A stretch of 64,000 nucleotides of DNA, from NCBI GenBank assembly GCA_026874595.1, contig CM049308.1, forward strand, positions 90,647,624 to 90,711,623, written 5' to 3'. The position numbers and the translations under genes are program-made. The notes under the pieces are model-generated. The model did not search any database, was not told the origin of the DNA, and saw nothing but the letters and a program-made list of their open reading frames with translations. Position 1 is the first letter of the stretch. Every line of letters begins with the position of its first letter. The stretch is from Sipunculus nudus. Taxonomy: Eukaryota > Annelida > Sipuncula > Golfingiida > Sipunculidae. Shown piece after piece: positions 46,291-57,105 of the stretch.

Positions 46291-48985
46291 TCTAGTATGA
46301 AGGCTGCCCCTATATACTAGATATATAGAGGTTATTAACAAAAATAAATGGACATGAAATTAAATGGATTCCTATCATTGAGAGGCGATTGGTTATCTTT
46401 ATTTTGCACCGCGGGGTGGTTTCCTTGCTCAACAAACTTCAAAATAATACAATTTGATTGTACGAGGTAAGTAACTTTATTCATAATAAAGCAATATGGG
46501 AAATTGATATCAAGAGTTTGCATAAACAGAACAGGTATGTCCTTGCGCGGCGCGCGGCATTGATATGCAAATTATACCAGGGGTGGAAATAAGGCCTTAT
46601 ACCGCCGTTCTCAGACAGGCAAACGTTCACGGAAAGGCATTTTTATATGTGTTTTATATGTATACTGGTAGTTTTTATAGCAAGGATTTTTTTTGTTTTC
46701 TTCGTCTAGGTATTTATGTTTATATAATGTTGAAAGTGTATTTGTATTATGCTATATCTTGTCCAGAAAAGATTTTGTATTAGCCCCTGCCATGGGCTGT
46801 TTGCTAATCCTTGTGAAATAAATACGTGTAAACCAAACAAAAAATGTCACCAAATTGTTTTTTGAAAAACTTATTCATTTTTACAAAGAACAAAATACTC
46901 CATATACTGACATATGCTCCTACACTATAACTGCTGCTGAGCAAATTAAGTCTTTATTCACGGAGAAATGGAATATACTTTTCAAAACGTTGTGTTATAG
47001 CCAGAAATAAATAACTGTTCAAGTAAGGGAAGAACTGAGGGGCGGCACGCGGGGCGCGGCACGCGGATGAGACTTACAGACCACAATACTAAACCTAGTA
47101 AATTACTCTTCAGTGATTCAAGCAGGGGTGAGCTGGACATGATGTTTGACTACCAGGCATATTCACTAACAATAATAAAGCAGTATCAATACATGTATTT
47201 GTAATAAAGTTACTTACAGTACACCTGGCTGACTCGGTCTCCACAGTAAAGTAAAAGGAGATGACTTGTCCTGAGACTGCTAGACTTTAAATGAAGCACC
47301 ACTGACTGGTTGAGGGTGGCGGCCTTTTAAAGATTTATGTTTCAATTGTAATCTTAAATAAACATTCAGCCAATAACATTTACTTACATATGAAATGCTA
47401 ATAGCAGACACTGACAGTGACATGTGATACTATTTTGTGAGGTCACATGACCATGAATAATCATGAGAGATTATGGAGTTACATGCCTCTTCCTCCCTCC
47501 TCAAAGTCACATGACTCTATGAATAATCATGAGAGATGATGGAGCAGCCTCTTCCTCCCCCCTTGGGTGGTGGGGAGACAACGCCTGTTCAGTGTGACTT
47601 GATAATGCCTGGCAGATTAAACAATTTGTGATTTCCAGTGCTTTTATCTACCCACCTCTACATAGTACCTCTGCCAAAACATTCCAAAAGTTTCCTTGTG
47701 GTATAAGAAAACTTCTGATTTTAATAAACAACACGATTGATCTGATAATACTCTTTAATTAAACCTGCTTCCTTTTGATTGCTGGGGCTATTAAACCTTT
47801 GACCCTGTAACCTCAAAATAGACAGGATCATTCACCTGTGGATGGGTGAGCCATATGTGAAAGATGAAAGATTTTGGTTGAACAGTTTGGCTTAAACGGG
47901 TCACAAAGATTGCTCAAGAAGTGGTTCTCTTCATACGTGGATTAGCCATATGAGAAAGATGACACTTTTTTTTGTCAAATGGCTTGGTGTAAAATCTACA
48001 CGCCAATTCCGGATGCACAGGCGGACGGACGCATGGATGGATGCGTTAATATGTCCTTCAACTTCATTACGAGGGGATAATAACTTGGACTGCGCGATAT
48101 TATCGATATATCGCGATACGGTGATTCGCATATTGCGTATCGCGATACATTTTTCAAATATCAGTATTTCCGATAATTTGTTGATATGCTTAAAACTGAT
48201 CCTTTAGGTAAAAACAATGTTTCTGTTTTAAATTTAGACATCTTAATTAGTTGGGATCGATGGCAGGCTTAAAGTGGAGACCCCTAGCTGTCGCTTCTTG
48301 AGACATTTAGTGTGGAATTTTTTAAGCATATTCTATAGATCAAAGGTCCGTCCCATGGAATTTGCACGTCTGAGAAATATTTTGATACTCAAAGAGAAGG
48401 GAGTGCTGAGTATAGTCGTAAGAATTATTCATGCATTAACCTGAGTGACTGACTGAATATGTTTTAGCTTTATCGAGCAGCTACAGGTTGCTTTAGTCAA
48501 GACTTCAGCCCTGTGCACTCCTTAAGCGTAATTTTGAGATTAAGATGGAGCCGATAGACGTGATGCCACCAAGCCAAGCAGGAAGCCCCGAGAGACCGCC
48601 ACCGTTTTACCCGCACCGGTGACCAAGGAAGCCACAGCACCCACATCCACACACGCCCCGAGCGGGCCACGCACCGGCACCGGTCCCAGCAGCTGAGACC
48701 AGTCAATCAACAGTGCAAAACTCGATCTCCAATGATAAAGAGCGATCATTGTTTTCTTCATAGGCAATCAAACATTCATATTCCCTCTTCATTCTCATTC
48801 CCATGATAACTGCAGCAAGAGTGTCAACTTAACAGTAATATTGTTTAAGAACGGCAGTCGTGCGATGTGGTATACACGGCGGTAACAGTGCACACCATCT
48901 ATACCCTCTTTGTGCTAAACCACAGTCCAGAATTATCTAACTGCCAAGTTATTTGCATACATTAGGCCCAAAAAACTTTGATTTT
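46291..48985. other. Upstream region of GSS, no gene recognised
   Basis: AT-rich with three GC-rich pockets (46540-46560, 47040-47075, 48550-48690). Open frames in the last pocket on both strands lack any known domain. The GSS promoter probably lies in this interval. A TATCGCGATA-rich stretch at 48085-48150 resembles one near 50040. Confidence 0.4.
47218..47300 (-). promoter_or_regulatory. GSS: Candidate non-coding first exon of GSS
   Basis: Read on the minus strand, this stretch ends in GGTGTACT and a good donor GTAAGTAAC at 47217. GSS needs an upstream exon because an acceptor lies three bases before its ATG, and no better donor was noticed nearby. The 5' limit is a guess. Confidence 0.25.
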
Positions 48986-48989
48986 TAAA

Positions 48990-49610
48990 TGTTTCTTTGG
49001 ACACGGTCAACATTACATTAGTAAGTTATATTTCGTGTCTGAAATATACTGATCTGCATAAACTTTTATTGTGTCATTATGTTTATCCATTTTTTCTAAG
49101 AAGACATAAATTAATGCAATTTCAAAATCATGTCACCTCCATTTACGCATCAGTGGAAAAATCCGTTATATCACAGATGATGCTTGCAAGGCACTTGTCA
49201 CAATCGGATTAGATTATGGAAATGTGTTACTGTGTGGAGTGCCGGTTACTAGCTCTCATCAGTAGAATACAGCGTATTCAAGATATTGCCGGCAGGATTA
49301 TCAGTTGAACGTCGAAATTTGCCTGTATTACCCCAATCGAGAAACAAATGCACTGGGTACCGGTGTTACGTTGGATTCAGTTTAAGATTCTCTTTTATAT
49401 CTAAGTGATCTTCTTGTTCCTTGTATTCAATCTAGAACTCTGCCTACTGCGAAAAAGTGCTTGTTGGCAACACCGACGTCTGGGACTTACATTCGGGGAG
49501 AAATGTTTTAGCATAGTTGCCCCGGCTCTGGGAACAGTTTACTTGACACTGCAAAACATGCTGATTATTTAGTAACTTTTTTTAGTCGCGTTTAGAAACG
49601 CATTTATTTT
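48990..49610 (+). mobile_element. Truncated CR1/L2-like LINE, 3' part of the reverse-transcriptase ORF
   Basis: Degenerate plus-strand segments match the end of a non-LTR retrotransposon ORF2: TDDACKALVTIGLDYGNVLL followed by CGVP, then RIQRIQDIAGRIIS, ITPIEKQMHWVPVLRWIQFK and, near the end, SRLETHLF. They fall in different frames, with stop codons after HQ near 49263 and after IIS near 49305, so the copy is dead. The catalytic core lies further upstream and is missing, as expected for 5' truncation. Clade is judged from the LDY..LL.G and HW.PV..RI.FKI phrases only. Confidence 0.7.
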
Positions 49611-49807
49611 GATCATACTATATTTAACTCTTACATGCACTAATTTTTATCTTTCTTACCTTTCATACGTTTTAGCTTTTATGCTTTTTATTGTGCACTG
49701 CTTTAGCGCAGGATTTTTTTCTGGATTTAGCGCTGTATCAATATGATCAATAACAATAATAATATTAATAATAAAGAATTATCAATAATATTATAAATTA
49801 TATTATA

Positions 49808-49810
<3 letters not shown>

Positions 49811-49851
<41 letters not shown>
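49811..49851. repeat. TA microsatellite
   Basis: A (TA)n tract of about 40 bp, directly left of the foldback at 49854. Confidence 0.95.
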
Positions 49852-49853
<2 letters not shown>

Positions 49854-49854
<1 letters not shown>

Positions 49855-49960
49855 AATGAAGGTAAAGAAAAAGAGTGAAGCCTTTTAGAAAGACTAACTT
49901 GTTTATTGAAACACAAAAAAATCGTCTAAAAGGCGTCACACTTTCTCTTTACCTACATTT
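49854..49960. repeat. Foldback sequence with 36-bp arms
   Basis: Arms 49854-49889 and 49925-49960 are reverse complements with about five mismatches (AAATGAAGGTAAAGAAAAAG facing its complement, and both ending CCTTTTAGA), separated by a 35-nt loop. As RNA it would fold into a long imperfect hairpin. It may be a small MITE or an inverted duplication. Confidence 0.75.
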
Positions 49961-50349
49961 CTTGTACAGACTTACACGGCCTTATCACTGTACATATACA
50001 GAAAGCACACTTATTTCCTATGAATTTAATATAATGTAAATATCGCGATACGTACGGCAATTCGCTACCAAATATCTAAATCTATTTCGGTAAGAATTAT
50101 GTAGACGATACAAAGCTCTTATAAAACCAATGGTTCTCATTTTCCCGAGGTAAAATAAGCCATCTTGTCAACTTTTTATGTCTAAATACAGGTAAATAAG
50201 TAACTGTAAACCAAAACTCTACTAATTCATATGTCAGATTGTCCCCTATACGTAATGTATCTTTTTCAAGTGCCTGTTAATCAGGGGCATAGCCAGGATT
50301 GATGGAAGGTGCCTAATATTTGGCAAAGATAACTGAAACATAAACACAT

Positions 50350-50351
<2 letters not shown>

Positions 50352-50412
<61 letters not shown>
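50352..50412. repeat. TA microsatellite
   Basis: A (TA)n tract of nearly 60 bp followed by GTGTGTGTG. Confidence 0.95.
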
Positions 50413-50419
<7 letters not shown>

Positions 50420-50589
50420 CAGATATATAAATATATAAACACCACCTGTTTTAATTCCAATTAGAACTAGAATGCGGGTAGTCGACAAGCGACTATGTCT
50501 ATCCGCCAAAATCAGAGTAGGACGGGTGAAGTGAGGCACGGATTGAGTGGCAAGGGGAAATAGAGTTAGATGTGTTACATATTAGCATT

Positions 50590-51480
50590 GATGTCTGCCA
50601 GGTAAACATGATTATAGGTGGCGCCACCTGCTATTTGAACGAGGAACTATCCAGGATATATACACATTCAAAACGTCAAACCAGTTCGGAGATATTTGCA
50701 TGGATATCTGCAGCATTAACTTGAATGTAGGTGGTGCCACCTGTCATAAAATCAAGAAAGATATCCAGGATGTAAATGCATGCCAAATTTCTGGTGTATA
50801 AGTTAAATAACTGCCGAGATATGAGTGATTTTAACCCAAGTCTAACTAACAGATGAACGCTGTGCAAAAATAATTGCAGGTGGCGCAATCAGTTTCATGT
50901 ATGATAAAGGACTGTTTTAGATCTAAACACATGCAAATTTTCAGGAAGATACGTCGAACTAGTCTGGAGATACAAGCATTGATGTCTGCAGCGTGAACGT
51001 GAATGTAGGTGGCGCCACCTGTCATAAATTCAAGAAAGGTATCCAGGATGTATACGCATACCGAATTTCAGGTGAATTGGTCAAATCACTGCAGAGATAT
51101 GAATGATTTTAGCCCAAGTCAAACGAACAGGTGGACGCTGTGCAAAAATGGTTGCATGTGGCGCCACCATTTTTGTGTGTATGTTATAAAGCTATCCTAG
51201 GGCTACATTTGTACAAAATTGTTTTCCTGATTGGTCAAACGAGCCCGAAGATATGTGGGTTAATGTAACAAACAGACGCACAGATGGACGCACTGGAGAG
51301 AGGAAAGGTCAGAGGTCAACGCCGAATCGTTAGGCACCAGTTAACATGTGACCCGTTAATTGGTGTAAGTTTCGGAAAAAATGGTCCAGTAGTCTCAGAG
51401 GAGTCCTCCGGAAACGAATACGGCGGCGGCGTCGGCGGAACCCGGTCAAAAACATAGTAACAGCAAAACTTTGTTTTGGC
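50590..51480. repeat. GGTGGCGCCACC-core tandem units with CGGCGG-rich end
   Basis: Cores lie near 50619, 50731, 50879, 51008 and 51159, at spacings of about 112, 148, 129 and 151. Each unit continues with CAGGATGTATAC-, CCAAATTT- and GAGATATGA-type phrases. The segment 51290-51455 matches 17925-18060 and 18775-18925 and ends CGGCGGAACCCGGTCAAAAA. Confidence 0.8.
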
Positions 51481-51689
51481 GGATACTAATATCACTAATG
51501 TGAACCTGTACAATGGGATATACATAATGTTTTATGCTCCCATGATAACATGCTTGACCATTATTGGAAAAGTACTTGATTACTTTTCAAGTACGTGTGT
51601 GACATGCACATGTGCAAATCAAGTACTTACCATTTTGAACAAATACACACACGTCACTTCTGAAGTATTAGCATGGATGTATACAACTT

Positions 51690-51990
51690 AAAATGATTGT
51701 AGGTGGCACCACCAGTTTGTGTATGAGAAAGCCTTCGAAAATGTATGGACATGCCAAATTTCAGGCACAATCTACACTTGATTTATGCGCACAGATGCAT
51801 GAAAACCTAGGTGGCGCCTCTGAAATGTACAGATATGCACATTTCTGATATGCACATTAGGCTGATTTATCAAATCCCTAATGAGAAATAAGCAGGGCCA
51901 TACACTGTGCAAAAATCATTGCAGGTGGCGACACCAGTCGTATGTCAAGAAAGCCGTCAAAGATGCATGTACATGCTAAATCCCTTACCG
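51690..51990. repeat. Degenerate GGTGGCACCACC-core units
   Basis: Cores near 51702 (GGTGGCACCACCAG), 51811 (GGTGGCGCCTC) and 51926 (GGTGGCGACACCAG), with AAATAAGCAGG between them, as at 20540-20880. Confidence 0.65.
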
Positions 51991-51994
51991 TAAA

Positions 51995-52325
51995 ACAGTA
52001 TGAAAGAAGTATAAAGTTTGCAGTATGACAAAAGTAGAAAAGCAGTATAAAGTTGCAGCAGGAATGCAGTATAGCAGTATAGGTGCTATGTTAAGTGTAC
52101 ATAAGAGCATGAGGAAAGTAGTAGGAAAACAGTATGAAAGCAATGTTTAAAACATTAAAATTAGCTCAGCAATATCCTTGCAGTATACACAGCTGGATAT
52201 TGGACTGATGTATGAAAGCAGGATGCTGATGTAGTATGACAGCAGTATAACTGCAGTATGGAAATCGTAGGCATGCAGTATGCAAACTATGGTTTCAGTA
52301 GGGTTTCTTGTATATTTGCAGTATA
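51995..52325. repeat. Irregular GCAGTAT-rich stretch
   Basis: GCAGTAT or (G)TAGTATGA recurs more than a dozen times in 330 bp without a fixed period. No frame is open across it. Confidence 0.6.
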
Positions 52326-53012
52326 ATTATAATAGAAATAACTCGGTGTGGTTTTTTAATTCCAAGACAAGTTTTATATTAAATGATTTACATCAAAATA
52401 GGTTTGTTTCACATAATATTAACAAAATGCCTGCCAAAGAGCCAGTGTGGTGAAATACTTAACAACGAGGTTATAAAACTAAAATATTGTTTAAAGAACA
52501 AAATAAAGAAAATGCATGGAAAATTCCAATAAGATGTCATTTATGGCTGAAAATTTGCTGTGTTTGTGATATCGCCATGTTTTTTATACCAACTTAATGA
52601 ACTATAAGCTATGTATGCCTACCTTACATCAAAAATGTATTTAGCCAAAATCTTGAAACGGAATAATTGTTGGTGTTCTTTCAAGTTTAGTGGAGCTTTG
52701 TCAAGATGTATACGCAGCAGTTACAGCATGAAGGTGTGCCTTAGCACTCTAAAAGAGCACGAAGGTAAGGTATGCATTCATGCCCTAATTGTTACGGCAT
52801 GAAGCACTCCTATTTTTTTTACCGCTGAATGACAACATACTGGTGTTGGGAATTTGTTGCAATTATGTGATCATCATCAGTAAAATCAGTTGACCTCTAC
52901 CGACCGATTTTGGAAACAGTCGTTTGTTAGAAGTATGAACTTTCGGACTGTTCATAGACCGGAACATCATCTCAACTTATATGTAGGCCAACACAATGTC
53001 CATTAAGGCACA
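52326..53012. other. AT-rich DNA, nothing recognised
   Basis: No gene, element end or repeat family was identified. The open frame 52611-52802 has no known domain. Confidence 0.4.
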
Positions 53013-53020
53013 CATTTCCT

Positions 53021-56000
53021 CAGCGGCGTACCTGGCCTCATTGCCGCCCGGGGCGGTCTTAGAAATTGCCGCCCCTCTAACAAAACATTACAAACCTGGA
53101 TAACATTTTGAAACATATCGTTTCAAATGTCCTTGCTACAGGCTTGTATTTGACAAAAACGCAATTATATGGATTCACTGGCAGGGAATTCTTCCGCCAC
53201 ATATTAAAGAGCAGACATCTCTTTGCTAATGTAAATCAAAAGATCGATCGAAGCTCAAACAAGTATATTTCATTATGAAGTGAACAGAAAGGAATAAAAC
53301 GAATAACTTGTAACTATTAACAGATTACACTGCAGGATACACATATAATGTGGGAAATTGATCTTTCATCATTCATGTAAACACGATTCATGATTACTTT
53401 AAACTCAACTTGGGGAAAAAACTTTATTTGGTGAGTGTTATTCTATTCTCGACGCATACAAATACTTTGTCACATCTATAATTCCACCTCTTGTTATCGC
53501 ATATGACAGCAGGTACACCTAATAGAGCTGTTGAGATATGCATGATACTGCTGCATGCAAGTCATTTAGTATTTACTAAAACAGCGTAATTCATGAGTTA
53601 AGCATATATATGTAGGCATGGCATGTTTATTTTTTTACATAAAAAAACCCAATGTTTGGATAAACTGACTTTGTTTAATTAAAATATCCTCAAGAATAAA
53701 ACATACTTTTATTCAAGGCTACATCAAATCATTTAGAATTATAGTGATTATGCACTTTGCGAGGTTTTATTTATAAACTAATGACTATTTGTTATTCAAT
53801 AAAGTAGTTAAATAAATTTCAAGTAATGATATAATTTAAATATATGTTATAATTTAATTTGTAATGATTTTTCACAATATACAACAATTGTCTGTAGGTA
53901 GTGGATAATGAAACTGTTAATAACAAAATTAACAGACAGGTAAATATATCTTTAATTTAAGTTTTGAACCCTAAAAGTTAAAACTGATACCTGATACGTA
54001 TATTGAACATGTGGCTAAGCGGCATAATTCCTATATAGGTCTGGGTGTTTATTGGGTTTTTTTTTCACGTTACCTAAAAGATCATACAGGTCATATTGGT
54101 TAATCAAAAGACACAGGCATTTAGGTAGTACTCATTATATACACGATAGTGTAAACGTCTGTATTTTAACGAGACTGATGTTAGAGTATTAAGAATCATG
54201 GAAAAAGGGCATTTCAGGTTGTTTCAGACTGTTCAAATATCCTGGAATTTCGGGAAATTAAGGGTTCAAGATTGGAAATTCTTAATACTTTCCAAGGAAA
54301 GAGCAACACAATTCGTCAAAATAGTTTTGACAATATGAACGACAGACACCCCACCCCCACTACCTGGTGCCATTGGTCTTCTGGCAGGGTTTTTCCCTGG
54401 TGATTATCAGATGCTGCTAGGGATTTCTGTAAACGACGACCGCCCTGAAATGCAGGCTTTTTGCATGACTGGTCAGTTTATCGGTGGCGTTCTGACATTG
54501 CAAGACCACAGATCTAACAAAGAATAACTACAGATATGTATTTCTTGCCTTAGATTTAGAGATCGTTCTCAAATAATTTTGTAGGTTCCACCGCCACATT
54601 TTTAATATCTGAAATTCTTGAAAAGGGACAAAAAGGCCAAATTTGAACTTTTTGAGGAACCCCTTCTGCCACTGATTATATTAAATCCCAGAAATGCCCC
54701 CCCCCCCCCCCAAAAAAAAAAGTGTGCAAAACGTTCGCTAATCATTTGGTAGGTTCCACTGTCCAGTTTATAATCCCTGGAATCTTGAACATGGGACAAA
54801 AAGGCCACATTTGTAATTTTTGTGGAACTCCTTATGCCACTGATAAAACTAAATCCCAGAAATGCCCCCCCCCCCAAAAAAAAAAAAAAGGGTGCAGAAT
54901 GTTCGCTAATAAATTGGTAGGTTCCACTGTCCAATTTATAATCCCTGGAATCTTGAACATGAGACAAAAAGGCCATATTTGTAATTTTTGTTGAACTCTG
55001 TAGGCCACTGATTTAACTTAATCCCAGAAATGCCCCCCCCCCCCCCCAAAAAAAAAAGTGTGCAAATCGTTTGCTTATCATTTGGTAAGTTCTACTGTCC
55101 AGTTTATAATCCCTGGAATACTTGAACATGGGACAAAAAGGCCACATTTGTAATTTTTTGTTTAACTCCTTATGCCACTGATTAAACTAAATCCCAGAAA
55201 TGCCGCCCCCCCCCCCCAAAAAAAAAGGGTGCAGAATGTTCGCTAATAAATTGGTAGGTTCCACTGTCCAGTTTATAATCCCTGGAATCTTGAAAATGAG
55301 ACAAAAAGGCCATATTTGTAATTTTTGTTGAACTCCGTAGGCCACTGATTTAACTAAATCCGAGAAATGCCCCCCCCCCCCCCAAAAAAAAGTGTGCAAA
55401 TCGTTTGCTTATCATTTGGTAAGTTCTACTGTCCAGTTTATAATCCCTGGAATACTTGAACATGGAACAAAAAGGCCAAATTTGTAATTTTTGTGGAATT
55501 CCTTAAGCCACTGATGAAACTAAATCCCAGAAATGCCGCCCCTAAAAATGTGCAAATCGTTCGCTAATCATTTGGTAGGTTCAAATGTCCAGTTTATAAT
55601 CCCTGGAATACTATAACATTGGACAAAAAGGTCAAATTTGTACTTTTTGTGGAACTCCTTATGGCACTGATTAAACTTAATCCCAGAAATGCCCCCCCCC
55701 AAAAAAAAGGGTGCAGAATGTTCGCTAATAAATTGGTAGGTTCCACTGTCCAGTTTATAATCCCTGGAATCTTGAACATGAGACAAAAAGGCCATATTTG
55801 TAATTTTTGTTTAACTCCGTAGGCCACTGATTAAACTAAATCCCAGAAATCCCCCCCCCCCCCCCAAAAAAAAGTGTGCAAATCGTTAGCTTATCATTTG
55901 GTAAGTTCTACTGTCCAGTTTATAATCCCTGGAATACTTGAACATGGGACAAAAAGGCCAAATTTGTAATTTTTGTGGAATTCCTTAAGCCACTGATGAA

Positions 56001-56377
56001 ACTAAATCCCAGAAATGCCGCCCCTAAAAATGTGCAAATCGTTCGCTAATCATTTGGTAGGTTCAAATGTCCAGTTTATAATCCCTGGAATACTATAACA
56101 TTGGACAAAAAGGTCAAATTTGTACTTTTTGTGGAACTCCTTATGCCACTGATTAAACTTAATCCCAGAAATGCCCCCCCCCCCCCAAAAAAAAAAAATG
56201 TGCAAATTGTTCGCTTATCATTTGGTAGGTTCCGCTGTCCAGTTTTTAATCCCTGGAATACTTGACATGAGACAAATAGATCGAATTTGTACTTTTTGTG
56301 GAACTCCTTGTGCCACTTATTATACTTATTCCCCGAAATGCCGTCCCCCACCCCCCCACCCCTTAGGTACGCCACTG
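53021..56377. mobile_element. Non-autonomous hAT-like DNA transposon (~3.36 kb)
   Basis: The left end is CAGCGGCGTACCTGG. The right end read inward is CAGTGGCGTACCTAAGG, so the terminal inverted repeats match at 12 of the first 13 bases. Both flanks carry the same 8-bp target-site duplication CATTTCCT (53013-53020 and 56378-56385). An 8-bp duplication and CAG(T/G)GGCG-type ends point to the hAT superfamily. The inside has no transposase frame: 53060-54580 is non-coding AT-rich DNA and 54580-56340 is a satellite array. The subterminal TGCCGCCCCT occurs near the left end and again inside array units. Confidence 0.8.
54580..56340. repeat. ~168-bp satellite, 11 units, inside the hAT-like element
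   Basis: Each unit carries GGTTCCACTGTCCAGTTTAT, AATCCCTGGAATCTTGAACA, GACAAAAAGGCCA, TTTTTGTGGAACTCC and AAATCCCAGAAATGCC, then a C run (up to about 17) joined to an A run. Units start near 54581, 54751, 54919, 55085, 55257, 55423, 55578, 55738, 55906, 56060 and 56228. The block 55423-55900 is repeated almost unchanged from 55906 on, a three-unit higher-order repeat of about 483 bp. Confidence 0.92.
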
Positions 56378-56385
56378 CATTTCCT

Positions 56386-56800
56386 CATCACAATGCCTAC
56401 ATTCTGTGACAACAATTTGAATTGATTAAGGCACGGCAAGATCGAACATCAAATTTTTGCGATCGATTATAATCGATCATTAGCCCATGATTACAACATA
56501 CTGTTAGCCGAAAACCAGTTTATTTCAATTTTGCTGCTTTGATGACGACTGAAGCACATAAATTACCGGTAGTTTTTTTTTTTTGCACATATCAGAACAA
56601 CATTATTTTGAACCAGAAGTGGATCAAGGGGAGCTCAGGGCAAAAGAGGCTCTTTTCCATCCACCGCAAGTTTTCTTAGGGAGTTCTGACCAACTTTTCA
56701 GGCCTGAACCCCCCCCCCCCCCCCTTTCTTGATATGAGGACCTTTTCAAGGTTTCTCACTAGTCTTCAGGATTGGACCATGTTTTTCCTTTCCAGATCCA
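56386..56800. other. Non-coding, with a poly-C run
   Basis: No gene seen. A C run of about 16 lies near 56709. GTGGATCAAGGGGAGC near 56622 resembles transposon ends of the GGATCCAGGGG type seen near 4181. Confidence 0.35.
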
Positions 56801-56804
56801 GTTA

Positions 56805-57105
56805 TACACAGTAACATTATGATCCAGTCATACAGTAACATTATGATCTATTCACACAGTAATCTTATGATCCAGTCTCACAGTAACCATCAGATTCAGT
56901 CACACAGTATCCATCAGATACAGTCACACAGTATCCATCGGATCCATTCACATAGTATCGATCAGATCCAGTCACACAATATCCATCAGATCCAGTCACA
57001 CAGTAACCATCCGATTCAGTCACACAATAACCATCGGATCAAGTCACACAGTATCTGTCAGATCCAGTCACAAAGTAACCTTATGATCCAGTCAAACATT
57101 AAATA
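56805..57105. repeat. 24-bp minisatellite, about 12 copies
   Basis: The unit CACAGTATCCATCAGATCCA plus GTCA repeats through about 300 bp with modest variation. Because 24 is a multiple of three, an open frame (56819-57124) encodes an eight-residue repeat such as IQSHSIHQ. I treat it as a by-product. Confidence 0.9.

Noticed and set aside
48540-48770. GC-rich pocket with minus frames of 69 and 75 aa and a plus MEPIDVMPPSQAGSPERPPP start
   Set aside because: The plus frame stops after 25 residues without a convincing donor, and the minus frames have no known domain. Coding remains possible but unsupported.
49127-49605. An active LINE
   Set aside because: Only the 3' end of the reverse-transcriptase frame is present, in several frames with stops.
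50282-50300. CAGGGGCATAGCCAGG as the left end of another hAT-like element
   Set aside because: The end resembles hAT termini, but no facing partner or target-site duplication was found nearby.
54602-56375. Minus-strand frames of 70-124 aa with a repeated LSHVQDSRDYKLDSGTYQ phrase as a protein
   Set aside because: They follow the ~168-bp satellite (56 codons), are broken by length changes in the C/A tracts, and lie inside a non-autonomous transposon.
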